Shown: positions 1 through 12,306 of the stretch, piece after piece
Layout: each line of letters opens with the position of its first letter
Numbering within the stretch: the stretch's first letter is position 1
Source of the DNA: Petrosia ficiformis
Taxonomy: Eukaryota > Porifera > Demospongiae > Haplosclerida > Petrosiidae
DNA: 64,000 bases
Assembly (NCBI GenBank): GCA_947044365.1
Contig: OX345636.1
Coordinates: 38,567,200-38,631,199, forward strand
Direction: 5' to 3'
Program-made: the position numbers and the translations under genes
The notes under the pieces: generated by a model
Told to the model about the DNA's origin: nothing
Database searches by the model: none
What the model saw: only the letters and a program-made list of their open reading frames with translations

Positions 1-9
1 CTTGTTGTG

Positions 10-435
10 CACTGCAAAAACAGAATTGTACAAATATAATGGTTAGTACAGTTGCAAGGATTTAACAAATATTTGTTGTTCAGGATAAATACATCTAACG
101 CCATAGCAACTGAACTTTGTACTAATTATAATTATTAAAATATGTAAAAGACATATGTACCAAATATAATCAAATATCATGCCAAATATCCCATAGTAGA
201 TGCACAAAAAAGGTTTAGAAACCTACAATGACTCAATTAAATTACTTATTCTGCTTCTTTGTATATCTGTTAGACAGGATAAGGAAATTGAAATTACAAT
301 TATTGACTTATAATTACATGTATATCACCATACAATCATAACAACATACGTGACAATTAAATTACAATTTCCACTATTCCTTGCAACTGTACTAACCAAT
401 AAATTAGTTATTATAACAATTTTATTTTTGCAGTG
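10..435. mobile_element. MITE, CACTGCAAAA inverted-repeat family, copy 1
   Basis: The ends are inverted copies of each other over about 50 bp, starting CACTGCAAAA on the left and finishing TTTTGCAGTG on the right. A second copy lies at 1980-2362, with its interior in the opposite orientation. There is no coding capacity, so this is a non-autonomous DNA element. The flanks (TG and CA) are not a clean target duplication, unlike copy 2. The right end directly abuts a Ty3 integrase relic. Confidence 0.75.
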
Positions 436-439
436 CATG

Positions 440-960
440 TGCCATGAAGAAAGGACCTCCTCAGAAGGAAAAAATTAAACTCCTATAATGTAGGTGCTCC
501 TATGAAACGTACTGCCCTAGATGTGTTAGGACCTCTGCCTGTATCCAATGAAGGAAACAAGCATTTGTTAATTGCCATGGATTACTTCACTAAGTGGCCG
601 AAAGCCTATCCTCTCCTAAGTCAGGAGGCTACCCCTGTAGCTAACATTTTAGTAAGAGAATTCATTTCTTGGTTTGGTGTGCCCATGGAAATCTATTTGA
701 ATCAGGTCTGAATTTCGAGTAAGCAGTGTTCAAAGAAATGTGTCAATCACTAGGAATAAAGAAAACAAGAACAACACGCCTTCATCCCCAGTCAGATGGG
801 ATGGTTGAATGTTTCAACCAAACTATCGAATCTCAGTTGGCAATATTAATTTTTTCGACAATCATCAGCAAGACTGGGATCAGCATATGCCCCTACTGCT
901 AATGTCCTATAGGAGTGCAGTACACAATCATTCAATTAATACAGTACAGTGAGGGAGGAG
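440..960 (+). pseudogene. Ty3/gypsy integrase fragment, degenerate
   Basis: Translation gives an integrase catalytic-core relic. One frame (502-711) carries 'ALDVLGPLPVSNEGNKHLL', 'AMDYFTKWPKAYPL' and 'EFISWFGVP'. The continuation from about 715 to 960 is in other frames and includes 'TRLHPQSDGMVE', the conserved stretch before the catalytic Glu. Stops and frame changes are present, and no LTR, RT or RNase H is nearby, so this is an isolated dead fragment. It is not part of the minus-strand SRCR gene that surrounds it downstream. Confidence 0.85.
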
Positions 961-1156
961 GTACTGTTTAAATGGGGATTTCCCCTTTAACCATGCATAT
1001 ACAACTTCAGAGGGCCTAAAATAAAATACATTTCCTGAAGAATGCATACCCCTGGAGCTGACCAGAAGCAGTATGCTTCATGATTGATTCTTTCCCCTCC
1101 CTAACACAAAATTCTTTACAAAATGCTGTAATATCTAAAGGAAAAATTTATTGACA

Positions 1157-1306
1157 AGTTGACAAGATCATTCCCAGAAAGTTTATTTTAGAAAGAACAA
1201 TCGTAGCTCCACACATCATTTGGCTTTTTTTACAGCCTTCTTCAAAGCATGCCGCCACTACTATTGTTCTTTTTAAAATAAACCTTCTGGAAAACATCTT
1301 GTCAAC
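1157..1306. repeat. Hairpin inverted repeat
   Basis: Imperfect inverted arms of about 50 bp (1157-1206 and 1257-1306) flank a 50-bp spacer. The outer end reads AGTTGACAAGAT and its complement ATCTTGTCAACT. It probably is a small foldback element. No coding content. Confidence 0.6.
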
Positions 1307-1605
1307 TCGTCAGCAACTCAAAGGGACTAAGATTGTGAATGGCTGCTGTTGTTATAAAAGTACTCACAAAGGAAAATGACTAAATTGAAAAATTGTATTA
1401 ATGGGCACTTTTAGCTACTTTTAACAAACTGTAACTGTCAGCAACACTACAACTATAAACACTCTAGCAAAAGTTAAATTACTGCATGTATCCATCAATA
1501 TTCAATGAACATAATATACACAAAAACACTAATAATGATTATGTTTCCAGGAATATGAACATGTTACATACAAATTAAATGACATCTGGTTAACAATAAA
1601 CTTAC

Positions 1606-3024
1606 GTGGAGTGCACCAAACAGATGCATCTTCTAAATGAATACAATTGTGATTACTGATACCATTGTGAGGACATTGTAATAATTCTGATTCAGATCCA
1701 GTACAGAACACATTATCCAACCAAATTGGACCTGTTCCTTCTCCAAAGAAAGCAAATGATAAAGCTGTTCCTGTAATTGTATTAATTTCATTGGTTCATA
1801 ATTCATGTCAGACAGTTTTTAAACATGGTGAAATCAGATTGAACAAATGTGCGACTAAATCAAAGAAAAGAGGGGAAGTATTCAAAAATGAACAGTTACT
1901 ATCATACTATATATACATTAGATGCCCAGTAATGTAGAGTTCGGTAATTATTGTCATACATCGTTGAAATTTCCCAGTACACTGCAAAAATAAAATTGTT
2001 AACAAATTTATTGGTTAGTACAGTTGCAAGGAATAATGGAAATTGTAATTTAATTAGTCATGTAGGTTGTTATAGATATACATGTAATTATAATTTAATA
2101 ATTGTAATTACAATATCCTTAAAAAAGTAGAGTAAGTATTTAATTGAGTCATTGTAGGTTTCCAAACCTTCTTTGTGCATCTAATATGAGCTATTAGGCA
2201 TGAAAATTGATTGTAATTGGAACATATATCTCTCAGGTATTTTAATATAATTAGTAGCTATGGTGTTAGATGCACGTATCCTGAAGAACCAACTAATTGT
2301 TATATATTTGCAACTGTACCAACCAATATATTTGTTATTTTAACAATTCTATTTTCACAGTGTAACTCTTCCACAACCAATGTTGTTGCCTAAACCCCCT
2401 CATAGGGAAAACTTCTATTGTTATTCTCACAACATTTTAAGTATCACATGAGTAAAATATTTTGTTACAGCTGTTTTTGCATTGTACGATATGAATCTTA
2501 CCTTTCTATTGACTTTTGTAATTGAATCATGTCATAATACACTATAACTCAAATTGCTTAGCTGTCTTAGACTTACATTATTTTCAGAGTCTACAATTTT
2601 TTATATCAAAAGCATAATTGGAAACAAACCTTAATTAATATTCAATGCCAGGAAAAGAACTGAATTACTCATGAAGTTTGTGTGTTATACTATAATATTA
2701 CATGCCCTTATAATAAAAAGGATATTCCTAAAACCTCATAACAATAATTGTAGTGAACATTGTATATTAACTTACCACCCAAATATCCTATCTGTCTACA
2801 AACAACTTCAGCATCACTGTCATCCCAGAAGTCATCACACACTGTACCATATGTTCCATTAATACATATCTCCACTCTACCCTCCAAACTAGTTGATCCA
2901 TCAACTAACCGAACATCACCATATGAACAAGGGACTAGAAGATGAAAAGCATGTAATACATCATTAATGTGTCATTACGTGTATGTATGCAAATGTAAAT
3001 GTTAATGTATTATGCATGTATATG

Positions 3025-3061
<37 letters not shown>

Positions 3062-3883
3062 TGTAAAGTTTTGGGTGGTACCGCTCTTTAGTCTTGCTCT
3101 CCAGCCTTTAAATTTTAAAGTTTATGCTGAAAAACAGTTTTATAACACAGTTGACCAACTCTCAAGTACCAATGATGTACTCCTCCACCTCCGAGGGAAA
3201 CACTGATATAATTATATATATATATATATACGTAGCACATGTGAATAGATATATCATATGAACTTTTGCAAATTCATAATTTTCATGAGACCTTCATTAA
3301 TTATGATCTAATTTGTTAGCACACTTACCATCAAGCTACAGTCGATTTCATGTATATATTACATAGTTATAAAGAGATTTACGATAATTATGAAGATTAA
3401 TTCAGGTCTGAATTGAGGGTGGGGTGATAGTGTTCGTGGTGTTCTGTTCATCCCATCCCCCCAAAATATGAACACTCAATGTAAATGTTTATGTAGAAAT
3501 TATTGGCCACATCCAGACACAACTTATAAGTAATATCAAAATCACTATTTTTGGCAAAACAGCATACAACCCTTGACAATGATACTGTATTATGTAATGC
3601 AAGGAAAAGTACCCATATTACTTCGAATATATTGGGCATTGCTCATGTGTAAGGCCAATAATCCTCTCATCTAAAACACTATCTTGGCTGATTATTATTT
3701 ACACACCAGCACATAGAGCTGGATATAGAATTATAATTGTAATTATGATTATAATCATAAATGGATGTAGCTATATAACATAATTATATCTACAAAATAA
3801 ACATACATATATACATACAAAGTTACATACATAATACTACATACTTACATAAATACACCATGAGTAAATGTGGATGCACGCAT

Positions 3884-3945
<62 letters not shown>

Positions 3946-6851
3946 TTAATTTAATATTCTTGAACTAACAAACACCCACTCTAAATAGCCACAAGTTTAT
4001 ACAAAGATACAGTGCATGTGCAGTCTTTGCCAATGGACAGGTGACGTTACAATCCAACAATATGATGAGCTAAATAGACCTTTAAAGTATACCCCACATA
4101 ACTGTAAACTCAATTTCTTTTTAATCTTATACATGTATAAACTGGTGCTTTGGTGCACAAATGCATGTTATCACATGTTACTAAAACAATTTAAAAGCTA
4201 ATTAAAAATTAAACTTAGATAGAGAGGGGAGGGTCGGAATCCCACAAAGATATCTTAACCCCAGTTCTGGTTCCCCAGACCAGACTATCCATGTTAAATA
4301 GTCCTGCCACATCAAAGCATCAAAGCATATTGAAATGTTAAGTAAATAACTGATTACTATAACCATGTAACAACTGTACTTCTGAATTTTGTATTCAACT
4401 AGTTTTTTGGGTTTTTAATCAATAAAAGTGGTTCTGAGATCAGCAACTTGACTGGTCATTATACTAGTTGGAGTAGGTTCCCCGCTGCTCAACTCATTGG
4501 TATAACCAGGACAGGGGTTCCACCCAACATGTATGAACAAAGCACTTTTCGATGTGGGTAATCTTAGGGGAGAGTCATCGTCTGTGAGATCAGTGATTTG
4601 ACTGATCTTTATGCTACTTGGTGTTAGTCCCTCGCTGCTCACCTTAGTGGGATGACCAGGACAGGGGTTCCACCCAACATGTATATACACACCTACACAC
4701 ATAGCATCTGTAATATAACAGTATAGTCTGTAATAATAATTATTAATCAACAAAATAATGTCAACCTAAGTAAGTAAAGTTATCAAGGGAATAAATAATC
4801 TGGATCTTTTGTGATCCAATGAAAATGGACCATTGTCTAACTTCAATGTTTTGGAAGTAAGTTATTATTACATGTATTAACTGATGCATTGGTGAACAGG
4901 ACTCTATATAGCTGCTGTGATAGTGAGACTGTTACTGTCAAGCAGTATGAATGATGTCTTGTTTTACAGTATATAGAGTTGCTTAGCTGCTTTGACAGTG
5001 ACACATACTGTCAAGCAGTATAAATGACATCTATTGTAGCTTTGTAGCCTGTTCTTGGCTTCATAATAATTATTTCCCAAATTTTGTAAACGCACACAGG
5101 CACACCATATGATTACCATACCCTTCCACCTACACTTTGTGGCAAGAGTAATTAGTACATTAAGTCTGGAGTCCACTAATGGTCACATATACATCAATGC
5201 AATAACAAAATAGTTAAAACACTTAAAGTGTTGTATATAGTATAATATATATAGTGTACATTTTATACTTGGTGCACACAATATCATAATAACATCATGC
5301 ATATATTCACAACAACCAGTATGACAAATACCTAAAATGTAGTTACTCGTAGAACCACCCCAAGAGTTGATGTCTATAATTATTAAAACGATAATGAATT
5401 ATTAGTTATTTTCATATAAATTTACTGTTTAGTGGTAATTATAATTATAATTGTTGAACTGTTTTAACGAACATTAAGGTAACCATGTAAAAGTAAATTG
5501 CCACAATACATGGAAGAACTATATTATATATTCAAACATTTTGTATTGTGAATATGCTTGATTATAATGTTCAAGAGCCCCAGCGAAGTTAAATAATACA
5601 TTGTAATACTCAAGATATTTATGTAGACAAGAACAAATAATAAGTAATTAAACTTCAAATTTGTTAGTAATTTCAATTTTAATGCAATATATAGACAATT
5701 ACTTGATTTTGGATTACCCCACTATAATACTGGGGTCGTCACAATAACAATTGTACTTACCTACACAATCTTGTAGACAAAGTTGAGTTGAGAATACACC
5801 AAAGTTGTCATCATTACCGTGATAACCAAATGATGCTGGAGAATTATAGCTACTCACAGGACCACCCCAAGCTCTGAGTAAATGTACGCATTGATTTAGG
5901 TCAAGATCTTGATCATTATCACCAGTAATAAATGCACGTGTAAAACTCATTGTAGTTCTGCCATCCTGTATATTTATTTCAGTTTCTAACAGGTTTTGTT
6001 GAGTATCAAATGGTGGAAGAAAATGTCCACTTGCCCACCTATAGTGTATGTAATGAATAATAAAGTTATAACTGAAACAAGCAAATTTTCAGTTCAGTCA
6101 GGAATTGACATTACAATTATACTCTACTAGAAATAAAGTATATTATTGCATGAAAGAATCACTACAGACTAGTGCATTAGTGCTAGCCAAGTGTACTTGT
6201 GGGTACCATGATATAAAAAATTACTGTTATGTACTGAAGCAAAAAAATTGAGTTTGTAACCAGAGAATGTTTGTTTACACAACTACACAGAAAGGTTTGA
6301 TTATTTCAACCAATCTTGGTTATCTCAATTGTATGCCAATTTAATAATATGCCTTTTCACACTATACTGCAGTATTAAGCTGTTGAAAGGTAAGCCTATT
6401 TCTAATTTTAATTTATAGTGATGAAATTTATGTAAACTTATAGTGGACATACAAACTGTGTATCATGAATACATTCCAACACCAAAGTTCTAAACTGGCC
6501 TACATTTCAACACTTCAATTCAACAGTAATGCGATATTTAAAATGGTAACCAACTGAAATAACCAAACTGTTTTTGCAGTGTACTCTTGAGATTTATCCT
6601 AAATTTCCATTCCATTACATAGTTGTATACATACACCTTTATAACTATAATTATTGTTTCAAATTCATACCTGTCCTCAACAAAAGATGACATGACATCA
6701 GTAGCACCAACAACAACGTCTGAGTCTAGCTGTATGTAGTCATTGAAATACAATAGTGGAAATATTCATAAACAAAATATAGCTATACAAATATGTACAC
6801 ATAACACCATAAAATTGATAAAAACAATTATTATTTATTTATATTATACAC

Positions 6852-6903
<52 letters not shown>

Positions 6904-7100
6904 TTACATACCATGTCGGATGTCAGAGAGAAGCCTACTCCAACCCATCCTGTTGTGTCTGCAAAAACAGTGAAGTTAACATTTCCTCCCAATACGGCCC
7001 ATAATACGTTATAGACACCACTTGACATTGAACCAGTACATTGAGCATTTGAAATAGGTGCAGTAGTAATAGCAACAAGAAAAAGAAGAATACAATTCAT
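1606..7100 (-). CDS. Gene A: secreted/surface DOMON-SRCR protein (3' end beyond window)
   Basis: Five exons were inferred, all with GT..AG borders and matching phases: 7100-6912, 6729-6671, 6038-5761, 2934-2776 and 1770-1606. The start gives a signal peptide '[19 protein letters not shown]'. Exons 1-3 (about residues 20-175) form a DOMON domain, a beta-sandwich known to bind haem or sugar ligands; markers are '[11 protein letters not shown]', 'VVVGATDVM' and '[16 protein letters not shown]'. Exons 4-5 form one SRCR domain ('GDVRLVDG', '[20 protein letters not shown]', '[10 protein letters not shown]', 'LLQCPH'). Its two-exon split is typical of group A SRCR domains, which usually mediate extracellular protein binding. 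The last visible exon ends in phase 1 at a GTAAGT donor, so coding must continue to the left of base 1. Introns hold a MITE (1980-2362), (TA)n and (CA)n tracts. Gene C is a paralog of exons 1-3. Domain calls are confident; ligand and function are not known. Confidence 0.87.
1980..2362. mobile_element. MITE, CACTGCAAAA family, copy 2, TA target duplication
   Basis: Terminal inverted repeats start CACTGCAAAA and finish TTTCACAGTG. The element is flanked by TA on both sides (1978-1979 and 2363-2364), the signature of a Tc1/mariner-type target. The terminal 50 bp match copy 1 at 10-435. It sits in the intron between the SRCR exons of gene A and has no coding capacity. Confidence 0.8.
3025..3063. 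repeat. (TA)n microsatellite
   Basis: About 19 TA units in the 2935-5760 intron of gene A. It is non-coding. Open frames through it (Ile-Tyr runs) are compositional artefacts. Confidence 0.95.
3884..3944. repeat. (CA)n microsatellite
   Basis: About 30 uninterrupted CA units in an intron of gene A. It is likely to be length-polymorphic. Confidence 0.97.
4438..4683. repeat. Direct repeat, two ~95-bp copies
   Basis: 4438-4533 and 4590-4683 are diverged direct copies ending in the same CAGGACAGGGGTTCCACCCA motif, about 150 bp apart. They lie in an intron of gene A. No recognisable product. Confidence 0.7.
5332..5373 (-). other. Candidate 42-nt mini-exon of gene A
   Basis: On the minus strand an acceptor (TAATTATAG) precedes 42 nt that stay open in phase 1-1, followed by a GTATTT donor. 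It would insert 14 residues ('[13 protein letters not shown]') between the DOMON and SRCR exons. The sequence resembles part of the upstream DOMON exon ('[10 protein letters not shown]'), so it may instead be a relic of a partial exon duplication. The flanking exons also join correctly without it. Confidence 0.3.
6285..6578. repeat. MITE-like repeat ending TTTTGCAGTG, intron of gene A
   Basis: This segment resembles 62905-63236 in an intron of gene E. Shared blocks include GCCAATTTAATAA, a later AATGGTAAGCC-like block and the terminal AACCAAACTGTTTT(T)GCAGTG. The end motif is related to the CACTGCAAAA MITEs. The left border is uncertain. Confidence 0.55.
6854..6900. repeat. (TA)n microsatellite
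   Basis: About 23 TA units immediately downstream of the first donor of gene A. In the duplicated gene C this tract is absent, the intron there reading ATACATATATG. It is therefore an expansion specific to this copy. Confidence 0.95.
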
Positions 7101-7344
7101 CCCTAACAATTCGTAGCGAGAGCCTGACATGTATGCATCAGGTAGCCTGAGACCACGCCCTATCCGCATTTGCAGCTATTGATGTCATTATTTTAATTTT
7201 CCTAACGTGACCATATGAATAATTAATCATTCACCCATCACCCTGCAATCGTGGATATGATAAGCCTTCCCGCTTAATTCACCTTTTAAAGACAGTACGG
7301 TAGTACTCCTATGTAGGGATTGCACGAAAAAAAAAATGGCCGCC

Positions 7345-7548
7345 TATAGGTAGGTAGGTAGGTAAAATGTTATTTAATCAGGGAAGTCTCATCAACAAAA
7401 GCTGATCTTCCTGAGAACCCTGAAATACACAGGTACACAAAACAAAGCAAGACAAACTAAAAAAAAAAACAAAAAACAAAAAACAAAGCAAGACAGAAAC
7501 AAGAAAAAAAAACAAAGCAAAACAAAAGAAACAAGAGAAAAAAAAATC

Positions 7549-7603
<55 letters not shown>

Positions 7604-8490
7604 ATAATTATACATATAATTATTTTATATATACTGTACAATAAAATAACTACTAATGTGATTGAAGGTAGTGGGAAATAAAACATGAGATAGAGCTAGC
7701 ATGTCTAGTATCCCTATCTAGTGAATTCCAAAATATTATCGATCTATAAGTGAATGAATTTTTAAACCAATTTGTCATAGGCCTAACAACATATAATTTG
7801 TCACTATTCCGACCTTTGGAAAACAAATTAAATGAGAAGAGATTGTGTAAATAAGGTGGAGAGAGCTTGTTCAGGGACTTGTAAGTAGTGATAGCTCTTC
7901 GAAATTGCCTTCTCTCATAAAGGGACTTCCAATTAAGTTCAAGCCTTAGTGTTTGAGAACTAGTATCAAGAAGTCTATGTAGAATTATTTTCATTGCCCT
8001 ATTCTGGATTCTCTCTATCTTATTAGAGAGATCAGTAGAGGTAGGATCCCAAACTGAAGGACAATATTCAAGATATGGTAATACTAGAGTTTTATAGAGC
8101 ATCTTGCGAGTGACTAGAGGAAGATATCTTTGAACTCTGCTCAATGTCTTCAGAGCACCATAGGCTAGGCTTTAGAAATAATAGAATTTATGTGATTTTT
8201 AAAAGAAAGAGCCGAATCAATATGGACTCCCAGGTAGCAAATCTCAGAAACTGATTTAAGGGGAGATCCATCCAATATGATAGTGGCATTTTTACGTTGC
8301 TGCAAAATATTAATTTTGTTTCTAGAAAGAAACATTGCATATGTTTTCTTTGAATTAATTATAAAAGAATTTTCAATACACCAATTATGAATCTTAGCTA
8401 GATCATCAGATACAACTTTAGCTGCAGTGATAGCATTACTATGAGTGATAGCATTACTATGAGCATTACTATACATTTCAATCGCAAGTG
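7345..8490 (-). pseudogene. 5'-truncated non-LTR retrotransposon (LINE), C-terminal RT region
   Basis: The minus strand encodes the end of a LINE reverse transcriptase. One part carries 'NSFIINSKKTYAMFLS' and 'VSEICYLGVHID'. After a frame break follows 'TRKMLYKTLVLPYLEYCPSV', a thumb/connection motif typical of Jockey/CR1-like LINEs, then 'RIQNRAMKIIL' and 'YERRQFRRAITTYKSLNKLS'. The YxDD core is missing, so it is 5'-truncated, as LINE insertions usually are. The 3' end lies near 7345-7365 with a short (TACC)n tail on the minus strand. A poly(A)/TA-rich patch at 7440-7640 interrupts the 3' part. Confidence 0.85.
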
Positions 8491-10199
8491 ATGAGCTGAA
8501 ATTTCTGGTAATATATACAGATAAGTTTTAATACACACATATCTAGTGTTTTTATGACTAACAACACCTTATAAATGGCCAAAAATTGTAGCTAAGATGG
8601 AGAACCAGCGAGTGGCAAAATCTTTATCATAATTATTAATAATTATAGACAAATCATTTTTTGTTGTTGTTGAAATATCACATTCAATTCCAGTCGCATT
8701 GACTGAAATACAAAGGTCGATTTTTAACACTGTGTAAAAAGCTAGTTATAAGACCTATCATAACTGAATAATAACTATAGTGAAACAGAGTTATTGTGGC
8801 ATTATAAGCCTGCTTATAATCAGGGGTGGATTTAGCGGGGGGGCCTGAAATTTTTGGCACTCATTTTTCATTATTAATTGATTATAATTATTTGTAATAG
8901 CTTTGCCAAGCCTTTTATTCTAGCACAACCCACTACCAATTAAATGTGTAAGCTACAAGCAGCCACAACCAGCTGTCTGTTTTCGTAGTAAAGGCAATTG
9001 AATTTGTTTAATTTTGAGGTAACTAATATAAGATCTAACTTAACTGACTACCAACAAAGGAGATTTCTGAACGTTTGTAGTACCAAAATAATTAGAACTG
9101 GAAAGGTAGACCAAGACGAATGCTGTTACATTCCCGTCATTGTGTGTTGTGTTCGTCGCCGTCTTGTGTGGTTTGCATCTTTGCAATTGACAACGGATTT
9201 TTATGAAGGGAGCATCCAAATTGATTTTCTGAAATCTTATAGATATACCCAGTTGTACTATCACTGTAAGTTGAGACTGTCGAGTAGAGATAGCAACTTT
9301 TTGAAAAGTGGGCGTCGCCAGCGATCGTCGAAAAAGGATACTCAGCTCGTGTTTTTAAAGAAATAATGTGCTTTTACATGCAGCTTTATCTAAGTAAATT
9401 GAAGAGCTGCTGCAAGTTTAAAAGCTTTGTTAATAATATAAATTATAATTTACAATTATATTATAATAATTTATTTTTCATTATAATAATTATTAATTTT
9501 AATAAAATTTTAATTATTGAATGCAGTGAAGATCTGCATAGTCAACTTCTTTATGTGCATGCAGAATCTGTTAAAAAGCAATATGTAAACAGACTAATTC
9601 AGAACACAGAGCTCATTCACCTATATCTAATTAGCTGACAATCATCATAGTTTCACAATAAAAGGCAAAAAAAAGTTTTCAAAGGAGTAAAGGTAACAGA
9701 TATTTATACTACCATTCATGAATAGGAAGGAGTAAAGATGTGATACTATATTTCAAGGTCATCTTAGGAGTCCTTACATTTGTGTCAGGATTTCTAAGAC
9801 TTTGTCTGTAAGTTACTCCACTGTACTTTATTTTCATGCTTTGTTAATTTCAAAACCACCATACATAAACAATGAATTATATGTAGACTACTAGAACACA
9901 CCTTGTGGTGTGGTACAATTAACACTTCAAAGATCCCACGGGCACTCAGCTATAAATGATTTAGCGTGATTTTCAATCGGGTTAAAAAAACAATTTCTTT
10001 TTTTTTTTTAATTTTATTTACTATGTATTGTAATAACTACATGTGTCACATGTACCATTTGAGCTGCATTAATAAATAAACTTAAACCTAAACCTAATTG
10101 ACTGAGCGTTCGAGCCCCCCGGAATGAAGCAATTTCCTACGCATACTCGCGTAAGTGACATAAATAACCTCGTGGAAAGCGGGATGACCCTGCGGGCCA
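8491..10199. other. Intergenic stretch, no supportable gene
   Basis: Only AT-rich sequence with short open frames that show no domain or coding signature. At about 8822 a motif CAGGGGTGGATTTAG resembles the terminus of hAT-type elements. 10011-10090 has a poly(T) run followed by AATAAATAAACTTAAACC, possibly a retroelement tail. Confidence 0.5.
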
Positions 10200-10575
10200 T
10201 AAAAATTATTTTAATAGTTCACTATTTCAACTTCTTAATAATTATATGAATGGATTTGTAATCGAAAATACTATAATATGTATACTCCTTTATGGCGATG
10301 ACATTGCACTCTTGGCTGAAAATGAAGATGACCTACAACAACTTATCTAATTGGTGCTGGACAAATCATTAAACTATGGATCTTGATAAAACTAAAATTC
10401 TCCATATACCGCAATTTGGGGGTTTTCATTATAAATCATTTACCTTACTATATATCTCTCTAGTAGTCCCAATACTAGACTATGGTGCATGTTTATGGGG
10501 ACATCAGCAGTACTCCCCAATTAACTTGGTACAAAATTATGCCATGCGTTTCTTCCTGGGGTGTCATTGATAACT
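10200..10575 (+). pseudogene. Non-LTR retrotransposon RT fragment with YGDD motif
   Basis: From about 10290 the plus strand reads 'LYGDDIALLAENEDDLQQLI', the catalytic YxDD block of a LINE reverse transcriptase. 10445-10570 in another register carries 'LVVPILDYGACLWG', the downstream conserved block. The intervening RT portion is mostly missing and frames change, so this is a short internally deleted relic. Confidence 0.8.
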
Positions 10576-11379
10576 TCAAAATGAGATAATATGCAACGAT
10601 TTGTTTTGAAGTATTAGTTATAGTAAAAACTAGACTAGTCATGCAATCATGAATGTACATACCCTACTACCACATGTAGAATGTACAATCATGACTGTAA
10701 CATTCCTATATAACTTATAGCTATAATTATTATAACTAGACAAAATGTTAATTATTCTTGTATTTCATGTTTCTAACTATGTAATAGTATGTATTATAAA
10801 TGGTTACATGTAACTTAGGTAACGACTGGTGTGTTAAAATAACAAATTCTTTATTACAGTGCACACGCAACTAGAAGAGAATACTTGTAATTCCATCACT
10901 CAATATGGGAGCTAGACGCACGCTCGGTAAATTATGGGCATGGCGGGTAATAGAACGCGCACTTGATGCTCGTCTGGGCGCAGCCTACCACTTACAGTTT
11001 CGTAACCCGGGAACTTTTGAAAAAAGTAATTCCAACCACACCTACCATGGATGTAATATACTGATTGCGAGGTGTGGCTCAGCATCTCATTAAAATCAAA
11101 ACCTTAGTTGCAAATGAATACAGGCAATTTGCAACTTTCTCCAACCTCTGGAGCAATCTAACACTCACCTCAACCTTGCTTACCAATTACTGCAAGCACA
11201 GCATCTACTCAAGTCTGCACACGAACGCTATTTGTCACTTATTCTCCCAACATCCCTTTCTCTCTCGCTAGAACCAGCTAGAAACCAAGTCTATACATCA
11301 CACAAACATCAACATAACGTTCTACTCTCCTTTCACTTTTTTTTTTTTTTTTTTTTTAAGTACTCTAAGCTAACTTCAA

Positions 11380-11560
11380 AGTAACATCAAAGGGCGGACA
11401 CTTGAATCAAAGCACCCCATCCAACGAAGCGTGGGCGTTTTGAACAATAGAATGCCGACATGCCGCCGCCACATTGGTATACTCTTGTAATCTACAGTAA
11501 TTTGGGGTGTGGTACATTCAAGACCCAGCCATTGCAGTGAAATTTAGCAATGTAATAAGT
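11380..11560. repeat. Dispersed repeat, inverted relative to 41760-41950
   Basis: The motif AACATCAAAGGGCGGACACT and the following 170 bp match the reverse complement of 41760-41950. That copy lies in an intron of gene D. No coding content recognised. Confidence 0.7.
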
Positions 11561-11645
11561 AGGTGTGGTACTTCCTATCTGACAGGATGTTGTAAAATTA
11601 CAACACTAAAAAACTGAAAGTGCTACCTATCGCTAAAATGAGGAA

Positions 11646-11683
11646 ACGATACGATACGATACAATACGATACGATACGATACG
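11646..11683. repeat. (CGATA)n short tandem repeat
   Basis: Seven to eight 5-bp units with one substituted unit (CAATA). Confidence 0.9.
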
Positions 11684-12306
11684 TTGACTGTGCGAGACTA
11701 TCGTGATCGCTCTAACTCTACAGGAAGAAAGCTGCTTGTAGCTTACGTAGAAATTGGAACGGTGATATTTGAATGCTGGACAAAGCAATCATAGAGATAC
11801 CTTTTTTTACCCGGCGCAATATGCGGTTATGTTCCGTCTGTGATATTTTGGCCATTCACACCCACTTATAAACTATATAATTATAGTAACATTGAGTCCA
11901 TCCATGAAACTGAAGATATTCACTAAGCTAATATTGTGCAATTGCACGAAGTATGTGTTCTAGGAACATGTATCTTGTTAAAAATAGTAATGATACTTCC
12001 ACTATAAGAAAAAATATTATAATGATACAGAATACAGAATACAGATTATCAACATGTATCAGAATGAATACTATATATAAAAATGAAGTAAAAACATGAA
12101 TTAAAATAAATAATATAACATAATTGTCCTTTTCAAAAAAGATTAGACATACATAATTTTAGACTAGTATACACACAAGTTTACATATGTGTGTACATGG
12201 AAGCTTACACATGCACACATACATACATGCATACGTATACATCATACATACACACACAATTATAATAATTATAGAAATAAAAAAGTAATACGATAGAAAA
12301 TGTTAC

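Larger units (their letters stand above)
10576..12306. other. Intergenic repeats between LINE relic and gene B 3' end
   Basis: Holds a (CGATA)n tract (11646-11683), a dispersed repeat (11380-11560) whose inverted copy lies at 41760-41950, a poly(T) run near 11338-11359 and AT-rich filler. The 10850-11100 part has a MITE-like TTATTACAGTGCA border. It also shares the 'ATAGAACGCGCAC' type motif with repeats at 13640-13840 and 39400-39560. No gene seen. Confidence 0.5.

Noticed and set aside
4415..4753. Minus-strand 112-codon frame with two similar halves
   Set aside because: It covers a ~150-bp direct repeat in an intron of gene A. The doubled protein segment follows from the DNA repeat and shows no domain.
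8998..9366. Plus-strand 122-codon frame
   Set aside because: No recognisable motif, no splice context, and the surrounding DNA is AT-rich intergenic sequence; chance is likely.
11646..11683. (CGATA)n tract considered as a telomere-like repeat
   Set aside because: Only seven to eight units, internal, and the unit does not match the TTAGGG-type animal telomere.
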